Source: Ophioceras dolichostomum | Lineage: Eukaryota > Ascomycota > Sordariomycetes > Magnaporthales > Ophioceraceae | Assembly: GCA_003049485.1 (NCBI GenBank) | Contig: PYST01000042.1 | Location: 116,441 to 180,440, forward strand | Direction: 5' to 3' | DNA length: 64,000 bases | Shown: positions 32,449-44,587 of the stretch, in pieces | Position numbering within the stretch: the first letter of the stretch is position 1 | How the letters are laid out: each line of letters begins with the position of its first letter | The notes under the pieces: model-generated | Told to the model about the DNA's origin: nothing | What the model saw: only the letters and a program-made list of their open reading frames with translations | The model's database searches: none | Made by a program: the position numbers and the translations under genes

Positions 32449-34909
32449 TCACGAAGTAGAGCAAGTCTTGTTGGTGGGCTGACCAAGCCCAAGACAAGAC
32501 GCGATCTTGTAGAACAGGTCCACGTTGCCGTACGTGCCGCCGAACGTATCCTGGCAGGGGCCCATGGCGTAGACGGGCACGTCCGTCAGCGAGTGCACGC
32601 CCTGGGGCTGGTTAGTCGGCAGCGTGCCGTTGACGACGAAGCCAAGCGGATTGTCCTTGGGGTTGACGTAGTAGTCGGTGGCGGGGAAGCCCGTCGTGTT
32701 GGTCGCGGGCGTACGAGAGCCGTCCTTGTTGACGCGGTAGCTCTCGCGGTGGTCCGGGTTGGCGCCGAACCCGGAGGCGATCACGTAGCGGGGGTCCCAG
32801 TTCAGGGGGAAGTTGGGCCCCGTGCCGTAGCTCACGCCGGGCGCCTCGATGGTGTACTGTGACTTGCCCGAGTTCTCGTACACGCCGATGGCGTTGCGCT
32901 TCTTGCGGTCGGTGGTTTGGGCCTCCATGTACTTGGTGTCGGCGCTGCCGAAGACCTGAGCGTGTGGATCAATCGAGCATGTTAGCACCAAGGATTTAGG
33001 GGCAACATGGCGAATCAAGGAAAGAGGAGGGATCGCAGGTGTCCAGTGCTTACATCAAAGCCGTGACCGTGGTCGGCCGACACCACAATCAGGGTGTCGT
33101 CGAGAATGCCCAGCGCCTCAAGCTTCTTCACTGTGGCGCGGACCGTGTCGTCCAGTTCGAGGAGGTCGCCCAGAGCACGGTCATAGTCCAGCACGTGCAT
33201 CTGCTTATCAATGGAGGCAGCCTCGGACATGAGGAAGAAGCCCTTGTCGCCGCCGCGCTTGTGGAGCACGTCGATGGCCTTGAGGGTCATCTCCTTCAGC
33301 CCGGGGAGATCAAGAGCGGCCGACGCGTTTCCAGTCGGGTCGTTGGTCAGCTTCTTCAAGTTGTCCTTGAAGACGTTGCGGTCGAGCCAGACAGGCAGGT
33401 TGGACCGGCAGAAGATGCCCAGTGCGCGAGAGCTGTTGGACGCCTTGAGAAGAGAGGTCTTGTTCAGGCTGACGGTGTAGCCCTTCTTGGCGAACTCCTT
33501 GTAGTAGTCCTTGCCCAGGTAGGAGCCGGAGCCGGGGATGAACTGCTCCGCTCCCGCACCGAAGTATGCGTCTGGGCCACCGTGGTTCGTCCACGAGAAA
33601 TTGGTCACGCCGTTCAGAGCCTGGTCGATGAGCGGGCCGTACGCCCCGCGCGAGCGGGTGTGCGCCGTGAGGGCTATCGGTGTCGCATCAGCGATGAAGG
33701 CAGTCGACACTGCTCCCCACGCGGACCCCTGTTCGTGCATTCACACATGGCCTGTTAACATTTACTTCTCGGCTCGACGATCTTCCGAATCACGAACTTA
33801 CCCAAATACGCTTGAGCAGCTCGACAATGGTCTCGACTTTGGGGTCGTCCATGATGTCGGCCGATGAGTCGACATAGACGCTAGGTACGGAAAGATGTTA
33901 ATATTGAACCGGGTAGGCGTGGCGTGTAGGCCGAGGATGAGCGACAGTCAGGGATGAGAGTGTAACCTACCCCATGGCGTTCACAGTAGACTTGTGACCG
34001 CTGTAGAGCGCGCTGGCCGAGTTCGCCGAGTCCGTGATGTACGTGTCGATGGAATGTGTCTGGGAACAGCCGCGTTGATTTGTTAGAGACCATTCATTCC
34101 ACTCCTCTCCCCTAAACGAACGCCCCTCGTGTCATTCCTCCAGCTCTCGATAACATACCATCTGATGCCCAATGACTGGGAACTTGTCGAGCTGCAGCAG
34201 GCTCTGGTACTTGCCATTGATGGACTTGTGTCCCAACAGCCGGGCAGCCGTGATCATGTTCGTGGTCATACCATCACCTAGTTGTCCATCGCTTCATGTC
34301 AGTGAACTCGCGAACTCATTCTTCGACGCTAAGGAGCAGGGCTCTGCGGTAGATGTACTAACCAATGAAGAATATCACGTTCTTCGCCTTCTTGACCTTT
34401 GCCAGGGGCCGCACCGTCCATGTGGCTACCGTGCTCCTTGAGCCGTTGTAGTGCTTCAGCTCGACAGTGTAGGTGCCCGGCTCGTACAGCGCCACCCTGC
34501 GGTAGACCTTGGACGCGACGTTGACGACGGTGGAGTTCTTCGCGTCCTCCGCGAACAGATCCTCGTACCACTTGAACGTCCACTTCTCGACCTTGGGCTC
34601 GACCCGGCTGCCCCCGAAGAACGAGATGATGCTCTTGGCCGTAGCTGCCCCCTCCTTCTTGATGGTCGCCGAGAAGCTCTCGTCCGGCACGCCCTTGTTG
34701 AACGCCTCGGACCCGTTCAGAGGCGCGTGCACCTCGAAGCGGATGTCGAATTCCTGGCCGGGGAGGAAGGCGCTCTGGTCTGGCGGAAGGATGCAGCCAA
34801 GGGTAGGACACGTGCCGAGACGCTGGAAGGTCTGGCCGACCACGGCCGCCGGCAGCAGAAGCAAGCCCAGTGCCGCAATGGCAGCTGAGGGGTGAAGCTG
34901 GACGCGCAT
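32449..34909 (-). CDS. Secreted alkaline phosphatase, six exons
   Basis: Exons 34363-34909, 34159-34277, 33971-34059, 33802-33880, 33054-33728 and 32449-32955 give 671 aa. A signal peptide (1-25, ending AVVGQ) leads into an N-terminal beta-sandwich-like domain (about 26-170) found in this fungal and bacterial subfamily. The alkaline phosphatase fold starts at NVIFFIGDGM (metal-binding Asp about 184). The nucleophile lies in ITDSANSASA (Ser about 233). The metal-binding DHGH lies in SADHGHGFD (497-500) at the end of exon 5. Exon 6 adds NPDHRESY and HSLTDVPVYAMGP, where the last metal-binding His (HSLTDV) is expected. Several NxT/S sites are consistent with secretion. The enzyme should release phosphate from monoesters outside the cell or in the vacuole. 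The classification is confident; the exon joints rest on consensus GT-AG sites and frame continuity. Confidence 0.93.
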
Positions 34910-36707
34910 CTTGGTGATTGTCTGGGAGGCGCGAGACGGACGCGCCCAGAAGGAAGCCTGATCTACAAGAAAAGTTCCTGCTTTGGGAGAGCTTCGCGAC
35001 TAGACTCTGGCCAGCTCTTTTAACGAACGTGAGCTTGCAAGCAGACGCGAGGGAGGGCCAAGAAGGAGCTCTCTGCCTGGAGCTTCGCGCAGCTGTCGAG
35101 CTTGCTATGCCGTCCCCCTCGCCATTTTATATTGCTCTTCCCGCCCCTCACTCAAGGTCGCAATGCATCTGTCGTTGCCCGTTGATTCGCAGCCCACCTG
35201 CCAAAAAGGCACAGAAATTGCACCACCATCAGCGACCGCCCGACCCGACCGAAGGATGTACGAAGGTCGTACGGACAAGGACAGGGGAAAGAGGGGTAAA
35301 GGAAAAGTTGTATTGACAGGCCCAAGTACGACTGTAGGTACTGCCCACCCACCAACCAAGTTCGGGGCCTCGGCTTGGCGCGTTTATCAAGAGCTGTCGC
35401 TGTCACTGCTCAAGACGACCAGATGCTGCGAGTTAGACCTGCCATTGGTTCCTCAATCTCTCTCCCATCGGCTTGGGATGCTGTCGTAGGGGTTGCCTGT
35501 TCCTAGCCTCGGTGCCGCCAGGGCTTCCTAGCTCGTAGCTCCCGCGTTTATGCAACATTTCTCGAAGACAGCACCGAGCTAGAGCTCCAGGTCCCAGGAA
35601 TCACGGACGACAGAAGACGCACGTGCGCATGAGAACGGTGCCTGCCTATCGATAATCGCTGATTCGGTCCTCCGGTGGTCCCAATTATTGACCGAGAGCT
35701 CTATCCAGGGTCCCGGAGCTCATGGAGCTCATGCAGAGTGCAGAAAAGAAGGGTCGGGTTGGCGAACTCGAGAAGAGAAGGATTCGAGTCGAGAACATGT
35801 CTTGGCGGAACGTGGTGCAGCTTCAGTCTCTGATTGGTGGTTTCAGTGCTGTGATAGCCTGATAAGGCAGGTCCTCAGTCCCCTGGTCGCCCTGTGCATA
35901 CCTGTGCCACCCACTGAGCAAGCAGCTAGAATACCGCTGCACAACGTAAGCAAGCCCACTTTCCGGAGCTACTGTCTATCACCAGCGAGAAACCACTTAC
36001 ATCCATGGTTCATGCATGCCTCAGGTTGCAACAGAAGACGGAATTCCTTCTAAGAAGGTTTGCAATTGCGGAGGGGAAACCTGCTCTGCTCCAGCAGCTT
36101 TTGATACCCCAATTTGCCAAAGTTAATGTTTCTTGACCTACGTCATGGATGCCTTGAGAATGCAATGCCGAGGGGTGAAGAGATGGAAGTCAGTGGCCGC
36201 TTTGACTTGGTCATCAAAAGAGCACGAGGCTCCCCTATAGCAAGAAACCTGTAGCCACGCACCGAGTTACATCTTGGATGTTTCTCAAAAGACATCGATC
36301 GATTGGTAAGGCTACGCAGGGGTATCGTACAGAATATTACAAGTAACATGAAAAGCACCGCGAAAAAAGCAAGGCAAGAACAAGGCAAAGGCACCGCAAA
36401 AAGTAGAAAAGGCAACGACCCATGCTTTAAAAAAGAAGAAAAGAAAAACGCAAAAGATAAAAACAACGAAATACAAGCTTGCAAAAGGAAAGCAAAACAC
36501 CGAAGAAAAAAACAAGACAAAAACAAGACAAAAACAACGTCTATACCTCCTCCTCCTCCCCCTTCCCTCCTCCCCCTTCCCTCCTCCCCCGCCGAAAAAC
36601 ACCACCCAAAACCAGAACCAAAAGAAAAAACAAGGCAGAAAGCAACCAACTCCCAAACACCCCCTATCTATCCCCCAAACTCCTCCTTCTCCCAATCTTC
36701 CTTCCCC
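34910..36707. other. Intergenic region upstream of the alkaline phosphatase
   Basis: A 1.8-kb stretch with no supported gene. It includes an A-rich tract (36340-36540) and a CTCC/CCCTTCC pyrimidine repeat (36545-36595) beyond the 3' end of the Myb-like gene. These give Lys-rich or Pro-rich chance ORFs. Confidence 0.55.
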
Positions 36708-38422
36708 CTACTCCTCCCCCTCCTTCGGTGTCTTGGGCTCTCCCCGAGGAGTGCTGGGGGCACTCCCCTGGTCGGGCACCAGGCTAGGTGCCGCCGAGCC
36801 CGTCTCCGAGACCACCGTCTCGGCATATGACCGAGGCGCGGGCTCCGAAACCCTACCGCTGCTCCTCCGGCGACCACCGTCGCTCTCCCCATGGCCACTC
36901 ACAGGGCCCGAATCCCGACCCATCCTCCTCCCATTGTGCCTCCCAGCACGGCCGGCACGACCCCACTCCTCCTCCGACGAGCCCCCAAGTCCGTCGGCGG
37001 GCTGGCCATGGGCCGGCCCATGGCCCTGGCCAGAGGAAGAACCGGCCAGAAAAGCGAGGCCCAGGGCGGCCTCCCCCTCGTCTTGGGTCCGGGGACTCTG
37101 GTGGTTGGCGGCGGCAAGCGGCGGCGGTGGGAAGAAGGAGGCGGCGGCCGGGTAGAGGGGGTGGTACCCCGGTTGCCGGGGCAGCAGGGGCACCGTTGGC
37201 GGCGGCATGGCGGGCCGCGGGGGGAGGGGGCCCCAGGGCGCGGAGGGGTCGGCCGGCGCGAAGCCGGTCGGATGCCCGTAGGCATCCCCCACCTGGTAGT
37301 GGGTGGGCTGGCGGGGCGGGGGCACCGGCTGCCAGCCGAAGGGGACGTATCCACCACCGTAGTGGTGGTGGTGGTAGTGGGGGCCGGCCGGGAAGGGAGC
37401 AGGGACCGGAGGCGGCGGCGGCGGCGGGGTTCCCAGGATCGGGAGGAGGCGGCTGTCCCAGGGGGCGGGACGGCGGAGGACAGGGGCAGCAGCCGGCAGA
37501 GGGGCCAGGGGCGGCAGGGGCGGCAGGGGCAGGGCGGTGGCGAGGCGGGGCGTCCGCAGGTTCCTCGGCCGAGGCGCCGGAGGGGGGTTGGCCGGGACCG
37601 GCGAGAGCGAGCGGTCCCTGCCGGCGTCGCTGGGGGAGGCGGGGGAGGGAGCGTCTGATCGGCGGCTCCGGTCCGACTCCGAGGCCGTCTTCTTGTCTGC
37701 GGTGCCCCTGAGCTTGAGCACCCGCGAGGTGGCGGCCGCCTTGCGGACCCTCGGCCGCTTCGGCTTGGAGGACGACGAGGAGCCGGCCTCCGTCGTCGTC
37801 CCCGCCGCCGACGGCTCCTTCTTCACAGAAGAAGAAGCCTTGGTTGGCCGGCCGGAGGATCCCGAGGTGCCCGGGTCGTCATCCCCCGCGGCGGCGGCGG
37901 CGCCCCGACCTCGCCCTACCGCGTAGGGGAGGTACTCCACGGCGTATTGGAGGGCGTGGGGGGAGAAACGCCGAGCGTGGGCGTTCTGGAAGAAGTGTTC
38001 GACTATTTTTTTTTTAAAAAAAAAGGGTTAAAAGGCAAGGGATTGGCACGAAACATTAGCATGGCTGGATTCAGTATCCAAGTCTTGGCTCGATGGTCCC
38101 TCTATGGGGAGGAAATAGAGTGGGGCCAGAAGAAAGGGGAGAGAGAGAAGAGGTGTTTCTGATATTCTCATAAAATAAAACAAAGTGCTTGTGAGGGATG
38201 GAAGGGGTAGGAAGGAAAGGAGGCCTAAAGAAACTTACAGAGCATGAGGCCGGTATAGGTCCGCCTCGCGTTGTCACCCATGAGCTCCTTCATCTTCTGG
38301 GCGAGCTGGTCCCAGTCGTGCTCCTTGTTGTCGAAGTCGCTGGGCTTTCTGCTGGGGGAGAGGGGGACGATCTGGAGCCAGAAGACCTCCTCCTCCTCCT
38401 TGGACCAGATCTTGCCGCCCAT
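36708..38422 (-). CDS. Myb/SANT-like domain protein with proline-rich tail
   Basis: Exons 38239-38422 and 36708-38002 (236-nt intron containing a poly-T/poly-A run) give 492 aa. Residues 1-85 form a compact helical domain beginning MGGKIWSKEEEEVFWLQIVP, with W-spaced helices (HDWDQLAQKM, ARRTYTGLMLFEHFFQN). This resembles Myb/SANT or trihelix DNA-binding domains and is a conserved N-terminus I associate with fungal hypothetical proteins. The intron splits it between TGLML and FEHFFQ, and joining restores the helix. The rest is low complexity: Ser-rich with a basic KPKRPRVRKAA patch that could be a nuclear signal, then long Pro runs, HYHHHHYGGG, and an acidic/Arg tail. It is probably a nuclear regulator, but target and function are unknown. 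Extremely GC-rich exon 2 produces long antisense shadow ORFs. Confidence 0.8.
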
Positions 38423-40115
38423 TTTGATGGTTGGCTGTAGCTGGGAGGGAAGTTGTAGATAATTAGTAAGGGTTCAGGGAATGGAGAGTCCTTGATCTGG
38501 TAGATCGGGTGACGGTTGATGCAGGGTAACGATAGCAGCGGCTGGCATTGAGTGATTGTGGTTGGCGATTGTGAGGGCTGGCTGGGAGATATGAGGCAGA
38601 AGAACATGAATGTGAAAGGGAGGGTAAAATAGGCAGCTTGTCGAGTGTGATCAAGGGACCGTGAGGCCAGATATGATGGGTGGTAGTACTACTTACTTGA
38701 CTCTGGGGCTCGAAGATAGAAGCTGGTGCTTGTCGAATCGAAGTCCAACAGATGATCTTTGTCGAACTGGACCAGGGAAAGTGAATTTGAGGTTCAGCTC
38801 TAGGCAGTGATGGGAGAAAGTCTGGTGAAGAAGATGTGAAATCAGCGGCGAGAGATTCGGCAGACGAAAGTGGTTAAAGCAGGGAAAAGAAGAAGGACCG
38901 AAGCAAATTTGAAAGAGGGAAATGCGACAGAATCTTGTCAGGGCCGAGGAGAGTGCAGTAGACGAAACTGGCGAAGCAGATCTAGTCAGGGCCGAGGCTA
39001 CTGCAGTAGAAGAAGCTGGCGAAGCAGATCTGGAGACGAAGGCTTGGCTGGTTCATTGCAGGAGGAAGCTGAAGACGAACGTTCTGCAGATCAAAATGGA
39101 GGCAAGAGGAACAAGCAGCGAGACCCGCGAGCAAGCTGTCTGCGCCCTAATGCGATGATGGGGGTAAAAAAGAGTGCAGCTGATGCAGCTGAGGAAAGAA
39201 TTGTCGTAGAAGAAGGTGAGGACTAGAGAAACAAGCAGCAATGTTGACGAGCAAGCTGTTTATGGTCCTGACGGATTTTCTGATGCAGTTGGAGGGAGAA
39301 AGAAAAAAGAAGCCGGCTGTTTGGTAAATCTTGTGGTGATCACTAAGAAGCTTGCTGGAGAGGATCGTTTGCGGGTTGTGAAAAGAAAAGAGAGGAAGGT
39401 ATTGAATTTGGGGCGGGCAAGAAGTTGAATTTATATCAAGAAGGAACGGCCCCATCGTCTGAAGACGAGAACAAACAGCCAGAAGATCCAGACTCGTGAG
39501 TAACCTGGGAAGCAGGAAGTCCTCAGGGTCCCCGGGAGGTTCCAGTGGCCCAAGTCGCTATTCCTCCATAGCTGGGGAGGTGGAAACAGTGGCAGTGACA
39601 GGTGGGAAATCACTGCACCAGTGAATCGTCTTCCGTAGACGCGCCTGGAACACAGCTGCTAGGGGGCCTCGCCGACGACGATCACAGGTCACCACCTCGA
39701 GGGCCGTGACGGCAACAATTCCATCATCCCCTGCTTTCTCGTCCGATGAGAGGTAATTCCCGTTCAAGATATTCATAGTGGAAAGGCGAGATGAACTGAA
39801 GCCGTTCCTTCGCCTTCTCTTGATCATATTGGCTCCTCGTGGCTTGTATCCTCCTTTCGCGTCTTCTGCGTTCAATTGTGATCTATGGTCCAAACTGGAG
39901 GGTACCTCGGCGCAACCATTCGCTATCTTGACCCCACTTGCGTCTTTGAAAAGAGAGCAGGAGGACGTTATCCACTGCCATAGGAGGAGCAGCCGCGATC
40001 CATGCCTGCCCATGACCACTTGTTATTCGATTCATTCGATAGTCAGCCACCAGCGGACCGGTTGCTGACTCCTAGAAGTTGACACGTCGGTGATCACTTG
40101 CTCGACGCAGTTGAA
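38423..40115. other. Spacer upstream of Myb-like gene with decayed repeats
   Basis: Contains the leader and promoter of the Myb-like gene, then a purine-rich stretch (38870-39430) with direct and degenerate repeats. No complete gene is supported. A strong donor-like context in the leader suggests an untranslated intron is possible. Confidence 0.5.
38937..39032 (+). repeat. Tandem direct repeat, 2 x 48 nt
   Basis: Two adjacent copies of a 48-nt unit that starts GTCAGGGCCGAGG and ends GAAGCAGATCT. The differences are mostly silent or conservative in one forward frame (LVRAEESAVDETGEAD against LVRAEATAVEEAGEAD). Further diverged copies of another unit (AACAAGCAGC...GAGCAAGCTGT) lie near 39108 and 39228. 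Confidence 0.8.
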
Positions 40116-41154
40116 TTATTCGAAAGGGCTCCTTGGATCGGCGGCAGAATATCCCCGAGATAGGAGGAAGGGGGCCAGACGATGTTCTAACCTCGAGAAC
40201 TGAACGTCATTCAGGTCAGCCGACAGTCACTACCACACATGGACGACCGGCCTTGAGCGATGAGCAACAAGCGGCCGGCGAGAACCCCTTCAACGGAAAT
40301 GTATGTAGGAGCCATGACGAGGGACAGGACATGCCGGGGAATCATGATGGTAGACCTAGCACGTGCCTGGGGATTCACTGCAGTTCAGGCCAAGGGACAC
40401 ACTTACGATGCTTTTGTCACTCAGTGGCACGACCCCGTCCTTGACCCAGACCCCCCAGCTGCCCATCATGTTTGCCATCATCATGTCTGTGGAGAGCCGG
40501 TCGCCCACGATAGCTATCTGACTTGGCTTGGTGACGCCCGTCTCCGGATGGCTTCTGAAGTAGTTCATGATCTCGTCCCCACAACCTGGCTTCTTGACCC
40601 GGTGCGAGAGAACCGTCACGCCGGTAGCCCCTTCGACCTGCTCGGCCAGCTTTCTTTGTGGGTCGTAGCTTAGCGCCCCTGCCGTGTTGGACACTATGAC
40701 AAGACGCCGGCCTGGGTAGGCCGCCTTAAGCGCTGCAAACCGGTCCTAGACAGCCAGAGTTTAGCATCGGATGGAAGGGCAGGAACGTGGGGATGGAACA
40801 TGGATGGGCAATTGCTGGAGGCGACAACAAATGCAAGCAGAAAGCGGACAGGAATACTGCCCATTGGCGACGGATATAGGGCATAGGAGTAGGGAGAGTA
40901 GCGTAGAGGGAGCGGATGTTTACCTTGTAAGGTCCATATACTTCATTTGCCTCCGGGTATGCAAAGCAGTCGTCCTTGTCCAACACCACGGCTTCTATAC
41001 GCACAGCCTCGTTATCTCTCCCATTTTGCTCAAAGGCTGTGCCTAGAGGTAGCGGCAGATCGTTGAATGTCCCAATAGTTGCATGGGGTAGGCATAGCGA
41101 CGGCCTTGATATTAGCTTAAAGACGTTGACTGATGCTGAGAGGTTCAGGTTCAT
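40116..41154 (-). CDS. GEP4: Mitochondrial phosphatidylglycerophosphatase Gep4
   Basis: Gep4 dephosphorylates PGP to phosphatidylglycerol in the mitochondrial matrix, a step of cardiolipin synthesis. Exons 40924-41154, 40407-40745 and 40116-40199 give 217 aa. The start MNLNLSASVNVFKLISRPSL and CLPHATIGTF is typical of the fungal proteins. HAD motif I is VVLDKDDCF (Asp 59, Asp 61), motif II lies in VSNTAGA, the motif III Lys in VKKPGCGDE, and motif IV in AIVGDRLSTD. The last exon is short, FSRLEHRLAPFL to DPRSPFE, and matches the family's usual C-terminal PFE ending. It lies 207 nt beyond exon 2, and retention of that intron would instead end the protein at 40356 with an unrelated tail. The gene is divergent from ORC2 with 445 bases between starts. 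Confidence 0.94.
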
Positions 41155-41599
41155 TTTGAAGCCACTATCACCATCCGCTCTTTTATAATCCAGCAGATAT
41201 CTGTCTTCTGCTTGGGTTGGCCGAGTCCGTAAGTAATAGGCCACAGAGGAGCCACACTAGAAAGCTAAGACACTAAAATCACCAAGGGAGCTCCTTAGTC
41301 GATTAATTTCGCCAAGTTAGAGAAGGGGACTGTTGTTGTTACCGAAGACTTGCGGCTCAAAAATGCCCCCTGTATGATGGGTGTGGATGGCTCACCCCAC
41401 ATGCTACTGCCCCTGGGAATTGTGGGTCTGTGCTGTGCCTGGCACAGGTCACAGCGCCGATAGACGCGCCTAAATTTAACCTACCTCAACTTAATCCCAA
41501 ACCCAATGCCCACACTTGACGCAGAGACATCACGTCAAGCTGCAAATTGGACGAAGTTTCCGGCAAAAGTATTGCGATGAGAGCTGGAATTATCCCATA
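41155..41599. other. Bidirectional promoter, GEP4 and ORC2
   Basis: Short shared upstream region between two divergent housekeeping genes. I see no TATA box close to either start. Confidence 0.55.
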
Positions 41600-43766
41600 A
41601 TGCGAACCAGGAAGCGTCTGGGTGAGGTGCCGGAGCCGCCTGCCACTAACGGCACCACTCGGTCGACACGAAAACGCGCCCTGCCAGCAGACGAGCCAGC
41701 AGGCCTCGAAGTCCGAGACGCTCCGAAGCGCCGTCGGTCGTCTCGGTTTACTGAGCAACTGGATGAAGCCGAAGTCGAAGCCGAGCTGCCGGACGAGAAC
41801 GCTCAAGCCTTGCCGAACGATGAATATGAGCCTGCAGATCAGGATGCGCAAGACGTAGACATCGAGGATGCTACCCCGGACGATGCTGAGGAGGAGGCGA
41901 TACAGACTCCAGGTCGAAGGAAGCCTGGCAGGCCGCCGAAAACCCAGTCTGAATCTCGAAGCGTAACGAATGGAGTTGGGAGGGGAGGGGCTACCGCACC
42001 GTCAAAATCACGTGGAGGAGCCGCCGTTGCAGCGGGCAGAAAGACGAGGACACCGGTGAAAGCTGCGAACGGTACCAATGGCGTCGATACTCCGCGGAGG
42101 CGTGATCTTGCAGACCGATCAGCACGCAGGAAGAGCGCCCGGATGCTGATCGACCGTGTGGTGGCCGGTACCACGAGCGACGACGACGTCGTCGACGAGG
42201 GTCTCGCGCGGGCGATCTACGAGTCAAGCGAGGAAGACGAAGATGAGGAGGCAGCAGCAGAAGAACGAACCGGAGCGGAGTTAGAAGAGGACGAGGATGG
42301 TGAGGACGGTGACGAGGCAGCGATAGGCTCCACTATCGTCACCGCCAACGCCTCACCCGCAAAACGCGGACGGGGCGGTGGACGAGGACGGGGGGGCCGA
42401 GGTGGCAGGGGCCGCGGCCGCGGCGGTGGGGCTGGGGTCGGGAGGAGAAAACGCTCACCGACGCCACCGCGTGACTTGCCAGCTCACGAGCAGTACTTCT
42501 TCCAAAACAAGCCCGGGATGGCGCACCAGAAAACATCGGGCAACAAGCTTTCATCCATCGGCCTCGAGCTCCTCACGCACGAAGAGTACTTCACCCTCCT
42601 GCGCGCGCACCACAATCACCATTCCGACGAAATCGCAGCTCTGCAGGCCCAGTACGTCGAGTGCTTCCCTCAATGGACGCTCGAGCTGACCCAGGGCTTC
42701 GGGTTATGTCTCTACGGCTACGGCTCCAAGCGCGACCTCCTGCGCCAGTTCGCGACCATGCTCTTCCACCACGACCGCGAAAACCGGGACAGCAACAGTA
42801 GCAAGATAGTCGTCGTGAACGGCTACGTACGCTCCACCAACATCGTCCGCGAGATCCTCACCACAGTCGGCCGCGCCGCCGTCGGGCCAGACTACAAGCC
42901 GCCGGCGTCCACGAACGCCGTGGCCGCCGTCCAGAGCCTCGGCGCGCACCTCGCAACATCCGGCACGACCGTCACCATCGTCGTCAACTCGATCGACGCG
43001 CCGCCCATGCGCCGCGGCATCGCGGCTGCCGCCACTACTTCTTCCACTAGCACCACCGCCGCTTCCTCAACAGCAGTGACGGCTCAGGCGATCCTCGCGC
43101 AGCTGGCCTCGTTCCGCCCACACGTGCGGCTGGTGTGCTCGGCCGACACGCCCGATTTCCCGCTGATGTGGGACGCGTCGCTGCGGTCGCAGTTCGATTT
43201 CGTCTTTCACGACTGCACCACTTTTGCGCCCTTCTCGGCGGCCGAGATGGACGTCGTCGATGACGTGCACGAGCTGCTCGGCCGCAAGGCGCGGCGCGCG
43301 GGCGGGAAGGAGGGCGTCGTGTTTGTGCTGCGCTCGCTCCCCGAGAACGCGAAGAGTTTGTTTCGGTTGCTCGTCACGGAGGTCCTTGTCGCTATGGACG
43401 AAGACGTCGGCGGTGGTGGTGTTGGTGTTGGTGTTGGTGCGGAGAACCCCGGCGTTGAGTACAGGATGCTGTATAATAAGGCGGTTGAGGAGTTCATCTG
43501 CAGCTCGGAGATGGCTTTCCGGACGCTGCTGAAAGAGTGAGTTCTTTTTCCCACGATATATTTCCTCAGGTCTCATCTGCTTGCTGCTCGGGCGTCGGGG
43601 AAAGGAAATCGTTACGCATGACTTGGGACTAACAAAATCATCGACGTCCAGATTTCACGACCACCAAATCATCACAAGCAGAAAGGACGCCATAGGAACG
43701 GAACTGCTGTGCGTTCCCTTCCGGAAAGAGGAGTTGGAGGGGATACTAGAGGATTTGATGTCATGA
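41600..43766 (+). CDS. ORC2: Origin recognition complex subunit 2
   Basis: Orc2 is part of the six-subunit complex that marks replication origins. Exons 41600-43536 and 43652-43766 give 683 aa. The first 290 residues are disordered and charged: RSTRKRALP, acidic blocks, and a GRGGGRGRGGRGGRGRG run that looks like an RGG or DNA-binding tract. The conserved Orc2 region starts near LPAHEQYFFQNKPG and includes LTHEEYFTLLRAH, CFPQWTLELTQGF, the degenerate AAA+ part LYGYGSKRDLL, and VVNGYVRSTN. Exon 1 ends in a GTGAGT donor; its own TGA would truncate the protein, whereas splicing restores the conserved C-terminal winged-helix end FHDHQIITSRKDA to LEDLMS. The open frame extends upstream of 41600 only through a non-ATG codon, so MRTRKRLGE is taken as the start. 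Confidence 0.94.
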
Positions 43767-44587
43767 TGATGCATAGAGAGTCTTAGATGCCTTGTATTTA
43801 GAACCGGTCACACCAACCTAGGTTAATACGTATCTCTCGTGCTATTCTCCGTCAGGGTCGAACGGCACTTGGTGGTACATCATTGTGTTATTTCAACGAA
43901 GCTTTTCTTTTCGTTGCTTGTCTAAAAATACACTTGTGCTTCTTGCATAGGTAAAGTACGCGTCAAAACGTTTGTAGGCGTGCTTTGGCTTATGACTGTC
44001 TGTCTGTCAGCCTGGCGGTCCCATGATGAGATGAAGATTCTTTCTCAAACTTCGGATGGCTCAAGAGGTTCATAGACTGGTGACACTGTTCCTCCCTCTC
44101 CGCATTAAACTTGGGAGGAGTTAGAACGTCTGGCTATGTGAATCGATGATCAACAGACAAATACGGCTCAGTTATTCTGCTCTATGGGGGATATTTCCCC
44201 AGCGAGACCAAGGCACGATAGTCTCGTCCATCTTTGTGATGCCGGTTGCCGCGCTTCCCCGACATGCGCACTGTCTACGATAACAACAGAGAATTTATGA
44301 TGCAACAATAACAGCTCTGGTCTCTAGACTGGACCCGCGCCCGGGCTCGTCCCACCCGGAGCCCCTAAGACGAGAATGCAAACAATGTCCCTCCGAAAAA
44401 CGCCGGAATGCGAACCTGGACCACCACTGCCGCCTATTCTTTAAACCATGCCCATCATAAAGATCCGTTGAAAACCAACCCTCCAAGTGAGATCAGCCCA
44501 TGGAAGCAAGCCAAGTCGTGTATCTTTTATAACAACCCGTCTTTTTTTCCCTTCCCCTCTACGTTTTTATAGCAAGTAGAACCCAAA
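43767..44587. other. Convergent 3' spacer, ORC2 and SEC59
   Basis: No gene is seen. AT-rich flanks with a CCTAGGTTA word near 43817. Confidence 0.6.

Noticed and set aside
33039..33758. 239-codon ORF antisense to the alkaline phosphatase
   Set aside because: It mirrors a GC-rich conserved exon on the other strand and has no independent motif.
36303..36830. Lys-rich plus-strand ORF
   Set aside because: Arises from an A-rich tract and a CTCC repeat; low complexity only.
36788..37711. 307-codon Gly/Arg-rich ORF antisense to the Myb-like gene
   Set aside because: Shadow of a very GC-rich Pro-coding exon; the sense frame has the conserved N-terminal domain.
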